DNA of 64,000 nt from Jacaranda mimosifolia. Taxonomy: Eukaryota; Streptophyta; Magnoliopsida; Lamiales; Bignoniaceae. The notes beneath the pieces were generated by a model, which was given only the letters and a program-made list of their open reading frames with translations, searched no databases and was not told the DNA's origin. Shown piece by piece: positions 45,493 through 57,905 of the stretch. How positions within the stretch are numbered: position 1 is the stretch's first letter; each line of letters starts with the position of its first letter. The DNA lies in the NCBI GenBank assembly GCA_018894105.1, contig CM032121.1, positions 23,715,730 to 23,779,729 of the forward strand, given 5' to 3'. The translations under genes and the position numbers were made by a program.

Positions 45493-47422
45493 TTTATTTG
45501 AAGATTTCAAAAATCTATAAGAGGCGAAAAAAATTGTAAGCATTTGATTGAATTTGATATTAAAACATTTTCATGGTCTTTCAAGCATGTTTTCCTCCCA
45601 CTATTTTATCAAATTCTTCTCCTCCAAGAAGAATTCGGGAAATCATATTTCCTAGTGAGAATTAAGATCCTAAGGACTTACAAGTGGACCCCCATAATCG
45701 AGTGCCATCTGCAAGCAATCGAAGGGTAAGCAACTTTTGGTAATTGCAACTCATGTAATTTTTGATATATTTTGCCTTACTTTTCACATCGACCCTACGT
45801 AAATGTGCACTATCTATGGTACTAAGTGCTAAGTCGAACTTACCAGTCAATCTTTAGCTAAAGACGGGTACCACATCATCCACCGTAACTGAGTGCCAAT
45901 GTGTGGGCCCTCCTAAGTCAAAGTGCATCTTTTGATAAGTGCATGCTCACAGCTTTCCTCCTAGGTGTGACCCCATAACCGAGTGCCATTACACAAAATT
46001 GGTAGCATCATCATGGTATACACTATTGGTAAAAGGCTTGGATTAATTAAAACTCTTTTAATTTATATCCATTTTGACTTAATATTTGAAAAGTACTTGG
46101 ACATTCTAAGTGGAGGATATTTGCTTGCAAAGATCTCATCATTTTATCTTCTTGTTTAGGTTTTCAATATCCTAACCATGCATCTTATCCATCAATAGGA
46201 TATGGAAAGCATAAATAAGTAAATATGCCTAGCATGCTCCTAGGGTGGGATGACCATGAGCCTAACCAAGTGATGCACTTAAAGCCATAGGTGCACCACC
46301 TAGTTGATTTTAGGTGGTTTGATTAAATCTAGCTATTGTATGAGTGTATCTCATATATTCATGGGTCTTCAAAAGTCTCCATGCCTCCAAAGCCTCCTTA
46401 CTCTATGTAACTTTTACATGTGAAAGAAATTCTCACTCCTAGTGATTCTACTCTCATAACATTTACAAGGTAGAAATTAAGAGGCATGCAAGCCCCAATT
46501 TAATACAACCTATTTCAACAACTTGAGACAAATAGAATCAATATTAAAGACTCATGATCATCCCCATTCATTGATCATTCATTCAACAAATTAAATAAAT
46601 AATAAACAAATCTAGAATTAGCAATTAATTCCATCAATTAAATTCTAATCAAATTAACAAATAATTGGCCATGCAAAATACTTATGCAACATATTGGATA
46701 TTAAGTTTAACAAGATTTTAAGGAGCTTGAAAAAATGTAAAACATTTTATTGAACACTTGAACAACATTTGTACACATTCTATGTGTGATACAAAATCAT
46801 TTTAAGCATGAAAGGAGACATAACAACATATCAAATCTCATCCTAACGCACCCACTACCATGCGCACTGGGCGCACAGCCAGTGCTTTGCCGTGCTTGGC
46901 AGCTTAGTGCCTTTCGCTTAATAATTGAGTCAACTTGTTTTAGTCTCAACTTTTACGCACCAAAAAATTTAGGACACCTCCTAAACATGTTATCACACAT
47001 TTTAGATAAACTTTCGAAATTCAAAATAGCTTTTAAAAGTGGAAATTCAAGTGTTCAATCAAGCTTCAAAAACTAGTTTAAGTAAGAATCACATTCTTCA
47101 AAAATTTCCAACAAAACTCCAATCAAATTGAATCCAAAAATGACCAAAACACATTAAGGTCAAATTTAATATGCTATATTAACATATAACATTAATAAAT
47201 GCTAAATCAACATTTAACATTGAAAGCTATGAATTGAAACATACCAATCATATGAATTAACACTTAAAATACATATTAGCATGTTTTGAATTCACCAATC
47301 AAAAAGCCACATACAACATCAACTAAACACTCCAATCTATCATATGAATCAAGAATTTGGTGATTTAGATCAATCCATTACATGAATCAATAAAAAAGAA
47401 ATCCAAATCTAACCATGATTTA
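45493..47422 (-). other. Copia element D: long untranslated leader
   Basis: About 1.93 kb with no conserved frame. The four leader motifs (minus strand) lie near 45681-45710, 45786-45810, 45873-45900 and 45965-45992. Their core is CTCGGTTAYGGGG-like, unlike the AGTCGTGGG core of A and C. The rest aligns with the other leaders. Confidence 0.78.
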
Positions 47423-47435
47423 GGCTCCGATACCA
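47423..47435 (-). promoter_or_regulatory. Primer binding site, element D
   Basis: Sense TGGTATCGGAGCC, identical to the PBS of A, two bases before the LTR edge at 47438. Confidence 0.85.
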
Positions 47436-47437
47436 CT

Positions 47438-47567
47438 TGAAGGTTAGTAAGCCACTAGGATCCAATTATCAAACCTCAAAAGGTCAAAAATAACTAGTGC
47501 TTACATCATATCAAGGATCTAATCATGCTAGGAATTCAGACTTAGTTGGAGAATTACCTCAAAAAGC
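47438..47567 (-). mobile_element. Copia element D: 5' LTR stub
   Basis: Only the last 130 bases of the LTR remain (TGAAGGTTAGTAAGCC..., matching 39447 onward). The sequence then joins the leader of element E within the aaaaagcat word. The other 2 kb of this LTR have been removed, probably with the neighbouring part of element E. Confidence 0.8.
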
Positions 47568-49230
47568 ATACCAACTCTTGATATATTTTGCCTCACTTTT
47601 CATGTAGACACCCTACTTCGAGTGTGTCTACATTACTAAGTGTTAAGTCGAATCTACCAATCAAACTTTGATTCGAGATATCTCCACGACATCCCACAAC
47701 TCATGTGCCAATGCATGGAGGTTTTTAAATCAAAGGTGCATCGTACGCTAAGTATATGCTCACAGCTTTCCTCCTAAATGTGACCTTTACTTCGAGTGCC
47801 ATCACACAAATTCGGTAGCATTGTCATGGCGTATACTATTGGTAGAAGGGAAGGATTAACTATAACTCCTTTTAATTTGTATCCAATTTGACTTGATATT
47901 TGAAAACACTTAGACATTCAAAATGGAGAGTTTTTGCTTGCAAAGATCTCATCATTTTATCTTCTTATTTGGGTTTTCTATATCCTAACCATGAATCTTA
48001 TACATTAATAGAATATGGAAAGCATAAATAAGTAAATGCACCTAGCATGCTCCAAGGGTGTGATGACCATGAGCGTAACCAAGTGGTGCACTTAGAGCTA
48101 TAGATGCACTACCTAGTTGATTTAAGTAGGTTGATTAAATCTAACTATTACATGAGTGTATCCCATACATTCAAGGTCATCAAAAGTCTCCATGCCTCCA
48201 ATGGTCTTCTTTGTTCCTTGTAACAATTACATGAGAAAGAAATCCTCACTCCGAGTGATTCTACTTTCATAACATTTACAAGGTAGAAATTAAGGGGCAT
48301 GCAAGCCCTAATTTAATACAATCCATTTCAATAACTTGAAGCAAATAAATTCAATATTAAAGGCTCATGATCATTCCTATTTCTTCATCATCCATTCAAC
48401 AATTAAATGAACAATAAATAAATCTAGAATTGACATTTAATTCCAATAATTAAATGCTTATATTATAAACAAATAATTAGTCAAGCAAGAGCTAGCATGA
48501 CAATTATGCATAAATTGGAGATTAACTTCAACAAGTATTTAGAAGCAATAAAAAATTTCAAACATAATTTTGAGAACTTGCACAACACTTGTGCATCTAT
48601 TATGTATGGTTCAAAACATTTTTGGTCACCTGAAGGAGCCAAAAAACAACCAAACTCAAGCCAAGAAAATATTGTGCTGCTACCCGCCCAAGCTGGGCAC
48701 ACTACCGAGTAGCATGCGTGTACCTTGTGTGCTCGTCTCTCGGCCAACACCCGGCCAGGCAGGGCAACGTGCCCTATTTTTACTTCGACACCAAGTCATG
48801 TCCAACTTGGCTCAGCTTTTGTGCACAAAAAATTTTAGAACTCATTCTAAACATAAAAACACACATTATAGATGGAATTCCATATTCAAAATACCTTTTA
48901 AAAATGGAATTTCAAGTGCTCAATCATGCTTCCAAAAGCAAGTTAAAGTAAGAATCACATTTTTCAAAAAAGTCCAACAAAACTCCAATCAAATTGGATC
49001 CAACTAATGCTAAATCAATATTCAACATTAGAAGCTATGAATTAAAACAAGCTAATCATATGAATTAACACTTAAAATACATATTTTCATGCTTTCAATT
49101 CATCAATTAAGGAACCACACACAACATCATCCAAACACTCTAATCCATCATATAAATTGAGAATTTGGTGATTTTGATCAATTCATCACGTGAACCGCTC
49201 ATTCAAAAATTCAAATCAAAGTATGAATTA
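47568..49230 (-). other. Copia element E: leader, 5' part of internal region
   Basis: Leader sequence starting inside the motif region and running to the PBS. gag and pol of this element are absent. Three leader motifs remain (47603-47631, 47684-47713, 47779-47805). Two have a CTCGAAGTAGGG-like core, and that at 47603-47631 forms an 8-bp stem (GTAGACAC/GTGTCTAC). The middle one has an ATGAGTTGTGGG core. Confidence 0.75.
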
Positions 49231-49243
49231 GGCTCTGATACTA
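49231..49243 (-). promoter_or_regulatory. Primer binding site, element E
   Basis: Sense TAGTATCAGAGCC, one base from the canonical PBS, two bases before the LTR edge at 49246. Confidence 0.82.
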
Positions 49244-49846
49244 CTTGAAGGCACATATAGTACTATGATCCAATAATAAAAAATTTAAAAATTGAAACAA
49301 ACTAGGCTATGTACGCAAACGATAATCTAAACATGCTCATGATTCAAATTTGGATGGATAATTACCTTGATTAGCAAAAATCCAAAGGAATGATGAAGAA
49401 CACTTCTTCAATGCAAAACCTATCACATAGAAGCACAACGGATTGGATGCAACTTTTGCCTGACCCAAGCTTATCCAAAAATTCCAAAAAAATTACAGCA
49501 CCTTCTCAACTCCTTCTGTAAAAAATTCAGCTCAAAAAACTGCAGGAAAGTGCCAGAAAAAAATCATCAAGTGGACTACCCTGACAGTAGATCGTTTGGA
49601 AGCAAGCAATCTAAATGTCTTGTCCCTAACATTGTGATCCACACACCAATGCTAGATCCTATCTCCATGGTATTAGCTAGAAAATACAAAGGAGATTAGC
49701 AGAGATCAAGGCTTGATTTGTAAGAGAAGAAGAGAGGAAGTGGAGCTTCAACACATGAGGCAAGACTTAAGATTTGGGGGGAAAATGTGAAGCAATCTAA
49801 TTCTTCACATGGAACTTGAATTGGCCGCCCCTCTCTCCCTCTATAT

Positions 49847-49855
49847 CTATATATA
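49847..49855 (-). promoter_or_regulatory. LTR TATA box, element E
   Basis: Sense TATATATAG followed by ATATAG, in the same position as in the plus-strand LTRs. Confidence 0.58.
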
Positions 49856-50064
49856 GAGTGAGGATGGTGTGATGTCAAGGTGGCATCACACCTTTCTCAA
49901 AGGAGACTGCCATCTTGCCTTGAAAGTTGGCAAGTTGCAATATAAATGTGAATTTGAATTTTGTGTGCATTTCAATTTAATTTGAAATCTAATTTCAAAT
50001 TAATTAAAATGCCACACCAAATGAACATTTCATTTGAATTTTTTCTCCAAAATGGATTCCTCTC

Positions 50065-50292
50065 ATTAATTAAATTAAACACTTTAATTTAATTAATTAA
50101 CCATTGACTTAACTCTTAAGTCAATTAGCTTAACTCTTTAACTTAACTCTTTAAGCTAGGCATAGTCAACTTAATTCTTTAAGCTAAATTGACCAATTGA
50201 TGGTCATATTGCACTGAAAAATTAACTTCTTAATTATTAGTCTAATTTAGCTCCTTAAATTAGTTGATCAATTTAACAATTAAATTGATCAA
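50065..50292 (-). repeat. Hairpin array in element E 5' LTR
   Basis: For example GACTTAACTCTTAAGTC, AGCTTAACTCTTTAACTT (imperfect), AATTTAGCTCCTTAAATT and GATCAATTTAACAATTAAAT. Confidence 0.78.
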
Positions 50293-51906
50293 GCTAAAAT
50301 GTCCTCAATTTTGCCAATCCTCAAATCGGTCCATAAGAACCATTTTTCTAACTCTTAGAAAAATTTCTCCATCAATTTAGGAAATGCAATTGGCTTTTGT
50401 GTGTGACTCATTAGGTTCTACTATTTATTGGACATGGGCTCACAACTCTTTGTGATTTTTGAATGTCAAATATTCATTTTAGTTTAAAATCCTTTAAATT
50501 AATCGACTCAATTCAATTAATCTCCATTAATTAAAGACTACCGAATCTTCATGTTTGATGTCCAACCTCAAGCCCATGGAGCCCAACTAATTGGCCGAAA
50601 TGAATGCTTTTGGAGAACCATTCTAGCTCTATGCGTACCATGCAAATATGATACTTCCATCTCCTATCTCTCAAAAGAGGCCTAGGGAAAGATATTGGTC
50701 GGTTCTCTAATAGCTGCAATGCTATGTTTCTATTCTCAATGTTTGATTCCACTTATGACCTCATCTTTGAAAAACTCATTTTCTAAATTGTCATGCTACC
50801 TTGAGCGAGGATTTCTTGGAATTGATCATAATAGAATACGTAGGAGATACATTCGCCCTTCATAAAGACGAGGAGTTAGATTTCATGTTGAATCTCACAA
50901 ACCTCCATATCTAAGTAGCTCATGCCTAATCTCTACCCGAACAACCCACTAGGTGACTAGGGAAAAGTCAACGCATGAGGACCTAAACACAAGGTTACCA
51001 TAGATCCTCAGGACAGAGGACTAATTATATGCACTAGCGTAAGCTGGAGAACTTTCCACTACCGACTTGCCACTTCGGCTATCTAGTGGATTCTCTTAGC
51101 GGTCCTTTAATGCCTTGTTCTCTAACAAGCACCCACTAACATGCATTCATATCTCATATGAGATTGCTCATGGAACGAAGCGACATCCACCCCTTGGACT
51201 TATGCATCTTTAGTGCAAGTCTATCCAGATCTTAGATGCCTTGTCTCATAAAATCCTATGCCTTGGAAGATTTTAAAATTATGACCATGTAAGACTTATT
51301 CCATGATCACCACTCAGTGCGTGACTGTATATGGCACTAGGATCCAAATATTTTTTAAAAAAGTGAATATTACCAGCCCATACACACCCCCAAGGATCAA
51401 GACATGCATAGGAATTAGATTTACAGAGGGAAATTACCTTGGTGAAATCAGAAAAGTCAAGGAAGAAGAAAACTCTTCTTCAATAATTGAAGAAACTCTT
51501 CACTGGCGCAGCGGAAAGATCACCAAATTTCTCCAAGCTCCTCTTTGAGTTTTGAGCTAAATTTTTTACAGGAAGCTCATCACTCCTTGGAGATGATACA
51601 GTAAAATTTTTAGCCAGATTGAACTGCTCTAAGGTCACCGAAAAAATTCCCAAAGCCATTGCCAAAAACCATTTCAGCAAGAGCAATAGCAACCCAAGTG
51701 TGATGCCTCTAATGACATAGTCCACACACCATAGCTAGGATGAGATATTTGCAGAGAAAGAAGAACGGAGGTGGAATGTATGGGAGGTTGGAGAGAATGA
51801 GAATAATGGGATGCTAACAATTAGATGCCCACTATCCAAGTTTGTTGGGAGAATAAAAGATACCTTGAAATCTTGCACCAAGTGGCAGCCCCCTCTCCTC
51901 CTATAT

Positions 51907-51915
51907 CTATATATA
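51907..51915 (-). promoter_or_regulatory. LTR TATA box, LTR F
   Basis: Sense TATATATAG in cctatatatagatatagg, near-identical to solo LTR P2. Confidence 0.58.
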
Positions 51916-52120
51916 GGAGTGGGATGGTGCGTCGTCATACATCATCCTCAAGGACAGGATGCCAAGTGTCCATGCCTAGGTGGCCACTAACAATTAGTGT
52001 TAATGAATAAAAATATTAATTGAAGCTTACATTTCATCTTATGAAATGTCTTCCAATTAAATTTCAATTTCATATTAAATGAACCCTTTATTTAATAATA
52101 TTCACCTAAATAAACTCTCC

Positions 52121-52336
52121 AATTAAATTAAATTAAACACTTTAATTTAATTGATAATCCTTTGACTAAACTCTTAAGTCAAATTGCTTAACTCTTTAAT
52201 CTAGTCAAAATTAATTTAACTCTTAAATTAATTTGATCAATTGATAGTTATGTGGCATCAATTAATTAACTCTTAATTAACTGATCTTAATTTAACTCTT
52301 AAATTAAATTAATCAATTTAACTCTTTAATTGATAA
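52121..52336 (-). repeat. Hairpin array in LTR F
   Basis: A very regular copy: AATTAATTTAACTCTTAAAT(TAATT), TTAATTAACTCTTAATTAA, TTAATTTAACTCTTAAATTAA and TCAATTTAACTCTTTAATTGA. The loop is CTC throughout on this strand (GAG on the sense strand). Confidence 0.85.
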
Positions 52337-53513
52337 AGCCAAAAATGACTCCAATTTTCACCTCATCCATAATTCGGTTGTGAATTTCACCTCTTAGAAA
52401 ATTCTCATTTCTTCAATAGCTCAAGCTATTGGCTTTTGTGTGTGACCCATTAGGTTCTACCGTTCATTGGACACGGGCTCACAACTCCTTGTGACTTATG
52501 GAATATCAAATATTCACATTAGTTTAAACTCCTTTAAACTAAGCGACTCAATTCAATTAATCTCATTAATTGAAGAGTACCCAATCTCCATGGTCGATGT
52601 CCAACCTCAAGCCCATGGAGTCCAACTAATTGGCCAAAATGAATGCTCTTGGAGAACTATTCTAGCATTACGCGTACCATGCAAATACGGTCTTTCCATC
52701 TCCTATCTCCTGAAAGAGGCTTAGGGCAAGATATTAGTTGGCTCCCTAATAGTCTCGATGCTATGTTTCTATTCTCAATGATCGATTCCCTTAGTGGCCT
52801 CATCTTTGGAAACACCTTTCCAAATTGTCACATTGCCTTGCACAAGGATTTCTTGAAATTAAATATTATAAAATGCATAGGAGATGCACTCGCTCTTCAC
52901 AAAAGTAAGAAGTCAGATTCCATCTTAAATCTCACAAACCTCCATGCCTAGTAGCTTTTACCTAACCTCAAGGCGAGCGTCCCGCTAAGTGACCAAGGAA
53001 CAGTCAAAGCATAAGGATCAACACAAGATTACCATGGATCCGTATGTCAAAGGACTAATAATATGCACTAGCGTAAGCTGGGGAACTTGCCACTTCAGCT
53101 ATCTAGTGGATTCTCCGGGCGGGCCTTCAGTACTTTGTTCTCTAACAAGCACCCACTAACATGCATTCATATCTCATATGGTATTGCTCTCGGAATAGGC
53201 AACATCCAACCCTTGGATTCATGTATCGTTAGTGCAAGTCTATGCGAATTTTAGATGCCATGTCTCGTAAGATCCTATGACTTGGAAGATTTAATATCAC
53301 GATTGTGTAAGACTTATTCCATGATCATTACCTAGTGTGTGACTAAGTCCCTTCATCTATTGTGATCTAAGGGCTTCATCCAAATGCAAGTGAAGTAAAT
53401 AATGAGCATAAGATGAAGATGACCATATAATGAATATCATTCAATCAAGATTGTCTTACAAAGAAATAGTTTACAAGGCCAATCTAATTGGCTTGTAGGG
53501 CACTATTCCAATA

Positions 53514-53681
53514 ACCAAGTCCCATAGTCTTGTGTGATCTAAGGCTTCATCCAAATGCCAGTGAAGTAATATAAGAATAAGATGAAAATGGTCATATAAA
53601 GAATATCATTCAATCAAGATTGTCTTACAAGGAAATAGTTTCAAGGCCAATCTAATTGACTTGCGGGGTACTATTCCAACA
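53514..53681 (-). mobile_element. Copia LTR 5'-end piece (remainder of element E LTR)
   Basis: The first 168 bases of an LTR in minus orientation, ending ctattccaaca at 53671-53681. It borders leader sequence, meaning element E's LTR was inserted into the leader of another copy. Confidence 0.78.
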
Positions 53682-54018
53682 GGTAGTGTTGTCATGCCAC
53701 ATACTATTAGTAGAAGGCATGAAATAATTAAAACTTCTTTTAATTTGTATCAATTTCGACTTAATATTTGATAGCACTTAGACATTCTAAATGGAGGGTT
53801 TTTTTTTTTTTTTTGCTTGCAAAGATCTCATCATTTTTATTTTCTTATTTAGGTCTTCAATGTCCTAACCATGCATCTCATACATCAATAGGATATGAGA
53901 AGTGGAAATAAGTAAATATGCCTAGCATTCTCCTGGGGTGGGATGACCATGAGCCTTAACCAAGTGATGCACTTGATTTTAAGTGAGTTGGTTAAATCTA
54001 ATAATTACATGAGTGTAT
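53682..54018 (-). other. Leader fragment (copy 1) with 16-T run
   Basis: Copia leader from ggtagtgttgtcatgccac to catgagtgtat. A T run at 53799-53814 (16 T) replaces TTTTTCTTGCTTG of the sister copy. It ends where LTR H begins. Confidence 0.72.
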
Positions 54019-56266
54019 TGAAAGCAAGAGTACCATTAGGATCCATACATCAAAACTTCATAAGCTTGAAAATAACTAAGCTACTCAAGCATCCAAGGAT
54101 CTAGTCATGCTATATATCTGGATTAGGAAGAAGAATTACCTCTTATAGCTCAAAACAAGGAGAAAATCAACTATCTCTCTTGAATCCATAAACAATCTGG
54201 AATTGGCACATTGAAAATACGGCAACCTTTGCCCTAGTTATACTGCTCCAAAAATCATCAAATTAAATCTGGAACACCTCACACACTGAGGAAGCTACTG
54301 TGAAAATATTGGAGCAAAAAGCCTTCAAGATCACTCCTGAAAAATTTGCCAATCTAGAGTTACTGTATTAGATCTCCAAAAATCAGCAAGTCAAGTGCCT
54401 TACCTCTATTGATATGATTGCATCCCAATCATTCTTCCAATTTTCCCTTACTAAAATCTGGAGTCAAAGAGGAGAAAATGAGGTAGAGAAGGCCAATTTT
54501 AAGGTTGGGAAGAAAAAGAAAAGCAAAGCCCAACACATGATGCGAAGCATGGAGAGACAGAGAGAGAGTTTTTGGAGGGAATGCAAAGAATCTAACCTTC
54601 ACACTTTTTAGCAATGTGTAATTTGAATTTGCTTACCCTCTATATCTTTATATGGAGGGTGGAAGGTGTGATGCTAGTTGGCATCACACTTTCCTTAAGG
54701 TGACCACCGAAGTGGCATGCCAAGTTGGCAAATTCAAATTCAAGTCTTACTTGAATTTCATTTGCATTTCAATTACATTTGGAGTTTAGCTAATTCCAAA
54801 TTAATTAAGATGCAAATTTAAATGAACATTTCATTCAAATTTTCTATCCAAAATGTATTCTTCCCATTAATTAAATTAAATACTTTAATTTAATTAATTA
54901 AATTTTGATTTAACTGTTAAATCAATCAAGCTTAACTCTTAAGCTTAAACTAGTCAACTTAACTCTTTAAGTCAACTTGACCAATTGATAGTCAATATGG
55001 CACTAAATAATTAACTCCTTAATTATTAGTCTAATTTAACTCTTTAAATTAGTTGATTAATTTAACTCTTAAATTAATGAAACCAAAATTGACCGGTAAA
55101 TTGGGTCCTTTAAAATTGGTCAACAAAGGTTGAGTTTTTCTAACATTTAGAAAATTGCTCTACCAATTTTGGAAGCTAATTGGTTTTGTTTGTGTACCCA
55201 AGAAGTTCTACCATTTATTGGACGTAGGCTCACAGCTCTTTGTGAATTTAGGCTATCTTATATTCATCTTAGTTTAAAACTTCTTTTAAACTAATCGACT
55301 CAATTCAATTAATCTCATTAATTGAAGTGTACCCAATCTCCATGGTCGATGTCCAACCTCAAGCCCATGGAGGGCAACTAATTGGCCGAAATGAATATTT
55401 TGGAGAACCATCATAGCTCTACACATACCATGTAAATATGGTCATTCCGTCTCCTATCTCCCGAAAGAGACCTAAGGCAAGATATTTGCCGGCTCCCTAA
55501 TTGCCTCGATACTTTGTCTCTATTCTTAATATTTGATTCCCTTATGTGACCTTACGTTTTGAAAACTCCTTTTCCAAATTTTCACACCACCTTGCGCAAG
55601 GATTTCTTGGAATCAATCATTATAGAAAACATAAGATATGCACTCGCCTATCACAAAAACAAGAGTCAGATTCCATCTTGGATCTCAGAAACCTCCATGT
55701 CTGGTAGCTCATGCCCAACCTCAAGTCAAGCGGCCCGCTAAGTGACCAAGGAATAGTCAAAGCATAAGGATCAAACACAAGATTACAAAGGATCCTTAGG
55801 TCAAAGGACTAATAATATGCACTAGCGTAAGTTGAAGAACTTACCACTTCAGCTATCTAGTGGATTCTTTGGGCGGGCCTTTAGTGCCTTGTTCTCTAAC
55901 AAGCACCCTCTCACATGCATTCATATCTCATATGGTATTGCACATGGAACAGAGCAACATCCAACCCTTGGATTCATGTATCGTTAGTGCAAGTCTATTC
56001 ATCTTAGATGCCATGTCTCATAAGATCTTACAACTTGGAAGATTTAAGATCACGACCGTGTAAGACTAATTCCATGATCACCACTCAATGTGTGACCAAG
56101 TCCTGTACTCTATTATGATTCAAAGGCTTTATCCAAATATGAGTGAAGCAAATAATGAGCATAAGATGAAGATGACCATACAATGAATATCATTCAATCA
56201 AGATTCTCTTACAAGGAAATAATTTACAAAGACAATCTAATTGGCTTGTGGGGTACTATTCCAACA
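54019..56266 (-). mobile_element. Copia LTR H (2248 bp)
   Basis: Complete LTR from TGAAAGCAAGAG to ctattccaaca. Its sense 3' end CTCTTGCTTTCA is shared with I and J and differs from the CTTCA type of the other copies. A TATA-like stretch lies near 54640-54655; hairpin array at 54866-55079. A short GA run (54551-54568) sits where copy I has a long one. Confidence 0.83.
54866..55079 (-). repeat. Hairpin array in LTR H
   Basis: The hairpin usually reading GACTTAA/TTAAGTC is GATTTAACTGTTAAATC here: both arm positions changed together. Confidence 0.8.
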
Positions 56267-56431
56267 ACCAAGTCCCATAGTCTTATCTAAGGGCTTTATC
56301 TAAATTTCAGTGAAGTAATATAAGCACAAAATGAAGATGACCACATAAAGAATATCATTCAATCAAGATTTTCTTACAAAGAAAGAGTTTACTAGGTAAA
56401 TCTAATTAGCTTGTGGGGCACTATTCCAACA
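56267..56431 (-). mobile_element. Copia LTR 5'-end piece (unit 2)
   Basis: Counterpart of 53514-53681, ending ctattccaaca at 56421-56431. Confidence 0.75.
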
Positions 56432-56785
56432 TGTAGCATTGTCATGCCACATACTATTAGTAGAAGGCATGGATTAATTAAAACTCCTTTTAATTTGTAT
56501 CCATTTTGACTTAATATTTGATAGCACTTAGGCATTCTAAATGGAGGGTTTTTCTTGCTTGTAAAGATCTCATCATTTTTATCTTCTTATTTAGGTCTTC
56601 TATGTCTTGACCATGCATCTCATACATCAATAGGATATGAAAAGTGTAAATAAGTAAATGCTCTAGCATTCTCCTAGGGTGGGATGACCATGAGCCTTAA
56701 CCAAGTGATGCACTTAGTGCTATAGGTGCACCACTTAGTTGATTTTAAGGGGGTTGATTAAATCCAACCACTACATGAGTGTATT
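56432..56785 (-). other. Leader fragment (copy 2)
   Basis: Counterpart of 53682-54018, with the longer form of the gtgcaccac region near 56705-56750 that copy 1 lacks. Confidence 0.72.
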
Positions 56786-57319
56786 GACAGCAAGAGTAGC
56801 ATTAGGATCCCTAAATCAAAAATTCATAAGCTCAAAAATAGCTAAGCTACTCAAGTATCCAAGGATCTATTAATGCTATATATCTAGATTAGGAAGAAGA
56901 ATTACCTCTTGTCGCTCAAAACAAGGAGAAAATCAACTATCTCTCTTGGGTCTAGAAATTGTTTGGAATCAACAAAGTGGAAAAGCGGCAATCTTTGCCT
57001 CAGTTATACTGCTCCAAAAATCACCAAATTAAATTTGGAACACCTCCACACACTGAGGAAACTACTGGGAAAACATTGGATAAAAAAGCCTTCTGGATCG
57101 CTCAAGAAAATGTTTTCAATCTGGAGCTACAGCAGTGGGTCTCCAAAAATCAGCAAGTCATGTGCTTTGCCTTCTATTGATATGATCCGCATCCCAATCA
57201 TTCTTGCAATTTTCCCTCATTAGAAGATGGAGTTAGAGAGGAGAAAATGAGGTAGAGAAGGCCAATTTTCAGGTTGGAAAGCAGAAGAAGAAATGCAAAG
57301 CTCAACACATGATATGATG

Positions 57320-57323
<4 letters not shown>

Positions 57324-57350
<27 letters not shown>
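57324..57350. repeat. (GA)n microsatellite
   Basis: 27 bases of uninterrupted GA in LTR I. LTR H has only a short interrupted GA run at the same place. Confidence 0.9.
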
Positions 57351-57355
<5 letters not shown>

Positions 57356-57419
57356 GGAGGAAATGCAAAGAATCTAATCTTCACACTTTTCAGCAATGTG
57401 TAATTCAAATTTCTTTCCA

Positions 57420-57635
57420 TTAATTAAATACAATACTTTAATTTAATTAATTAACCTTCGACTTAACTGTTAAATCAAACAAGCTTAACTCTTAAGCTTA
57501 ATCTAGTCAACTTAACTCTTTAAGTTAACTTGACCAATTGATAGTCAATATGGCACCAAATAATTCACTCCTTTATTATTAGTCTAATTTAACTCTTTAA
57601 ATTAGTTGACTAATTTAACAGTTAAATTAATCAAA
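57420..57635 (-). repeat. Hairpin array in LTR I
   Basis: Same order as H, including AGCTTAACTCTTAAGCTT, AATTTAACTCTTTAAATT and TAATTTAACAGTTAAATTA. Confidence 0.78.
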
Positions 57636-57819
57636 CCAAAATTGACCATTAAATTGGATCCTTGAAAATCAGTCACCAAAGGGAGAGTTTTTCTAACATT
57701 TAAAAAATTGCTCTGCCAATTTTGGTTGCTAATTAGTTTTGTGTGTGATCCAATAGGTCCTACCATTCATTGGACATGGGCTCACAACTTTTTGTGACTT
57801 TTGAATATCTTAAACCAAT

Positions 57820-57905
57820 CGGCTTAATTCAATTCAATTAATCTCATTAATTCAATTCAATTAATCTCATTAATCAATCGGCTTAATTCAATTAATCTCA
57901 TTAAT
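57820..57905. repeat. Local tandem repeat in LTR I
   Basis: The word CAATTAATCTCATTAATT occurs three times with variable spacing, and CAATCGGCTTAATTCAATT twice. Other LTRs have a single copy. Confidence 0.75.

Larger units (their letters stand above)
49246..51325 (-). mobile_element. Copia element E: 5' LTR, main part
   Basis: Minus-oriented LTR from TGAAGGCAC to the ccactcagtgcgtgac word, where LTR F starts. The remaining 168 bases of this LTR are at 53514-53681. Hairpin array 50065-50292; TATA box 49847-49855. Confidence 0.83.
51326..53513 (-). mobile_element. Copia LTR F inside element E's LTR
   Basis: A full-length minus LTR (2188 bp) from TGTATATGGCAC to ctattccaata at 53503-53513. Its 3' end resembles that of solo LTR P2 (tgtatggcag version). 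The host LTR sequence resumes afterwards (accaagtcccatag). A clean 5-bp TSD is not visible (gtgac on the left, accaa on the right; only AC is shared), so recombination may have shaped the right border. Hairpin array 52121-52336; TATA 51907-51915. Confidence 0.8.
53514..56266 (-). repeat. Tandem duplication, unit 1 (2753 bp)
   Basis: Contains the LTR 5'-end piece (53514-53681), a leader piece (53682-54018) and LTR H (54019-56266), in the same order as unit 2. The left border is the F/accaagtccc junction and the right border the H/accaagtccc junction. Confidence 0.82.

Noticed and set aside
51321..53518. Clean 5-bp TSD around LTR F
   Set aside because: Left GTGAC and right ACCAA do not match; only AC is shared, so I do not claim a TSD.
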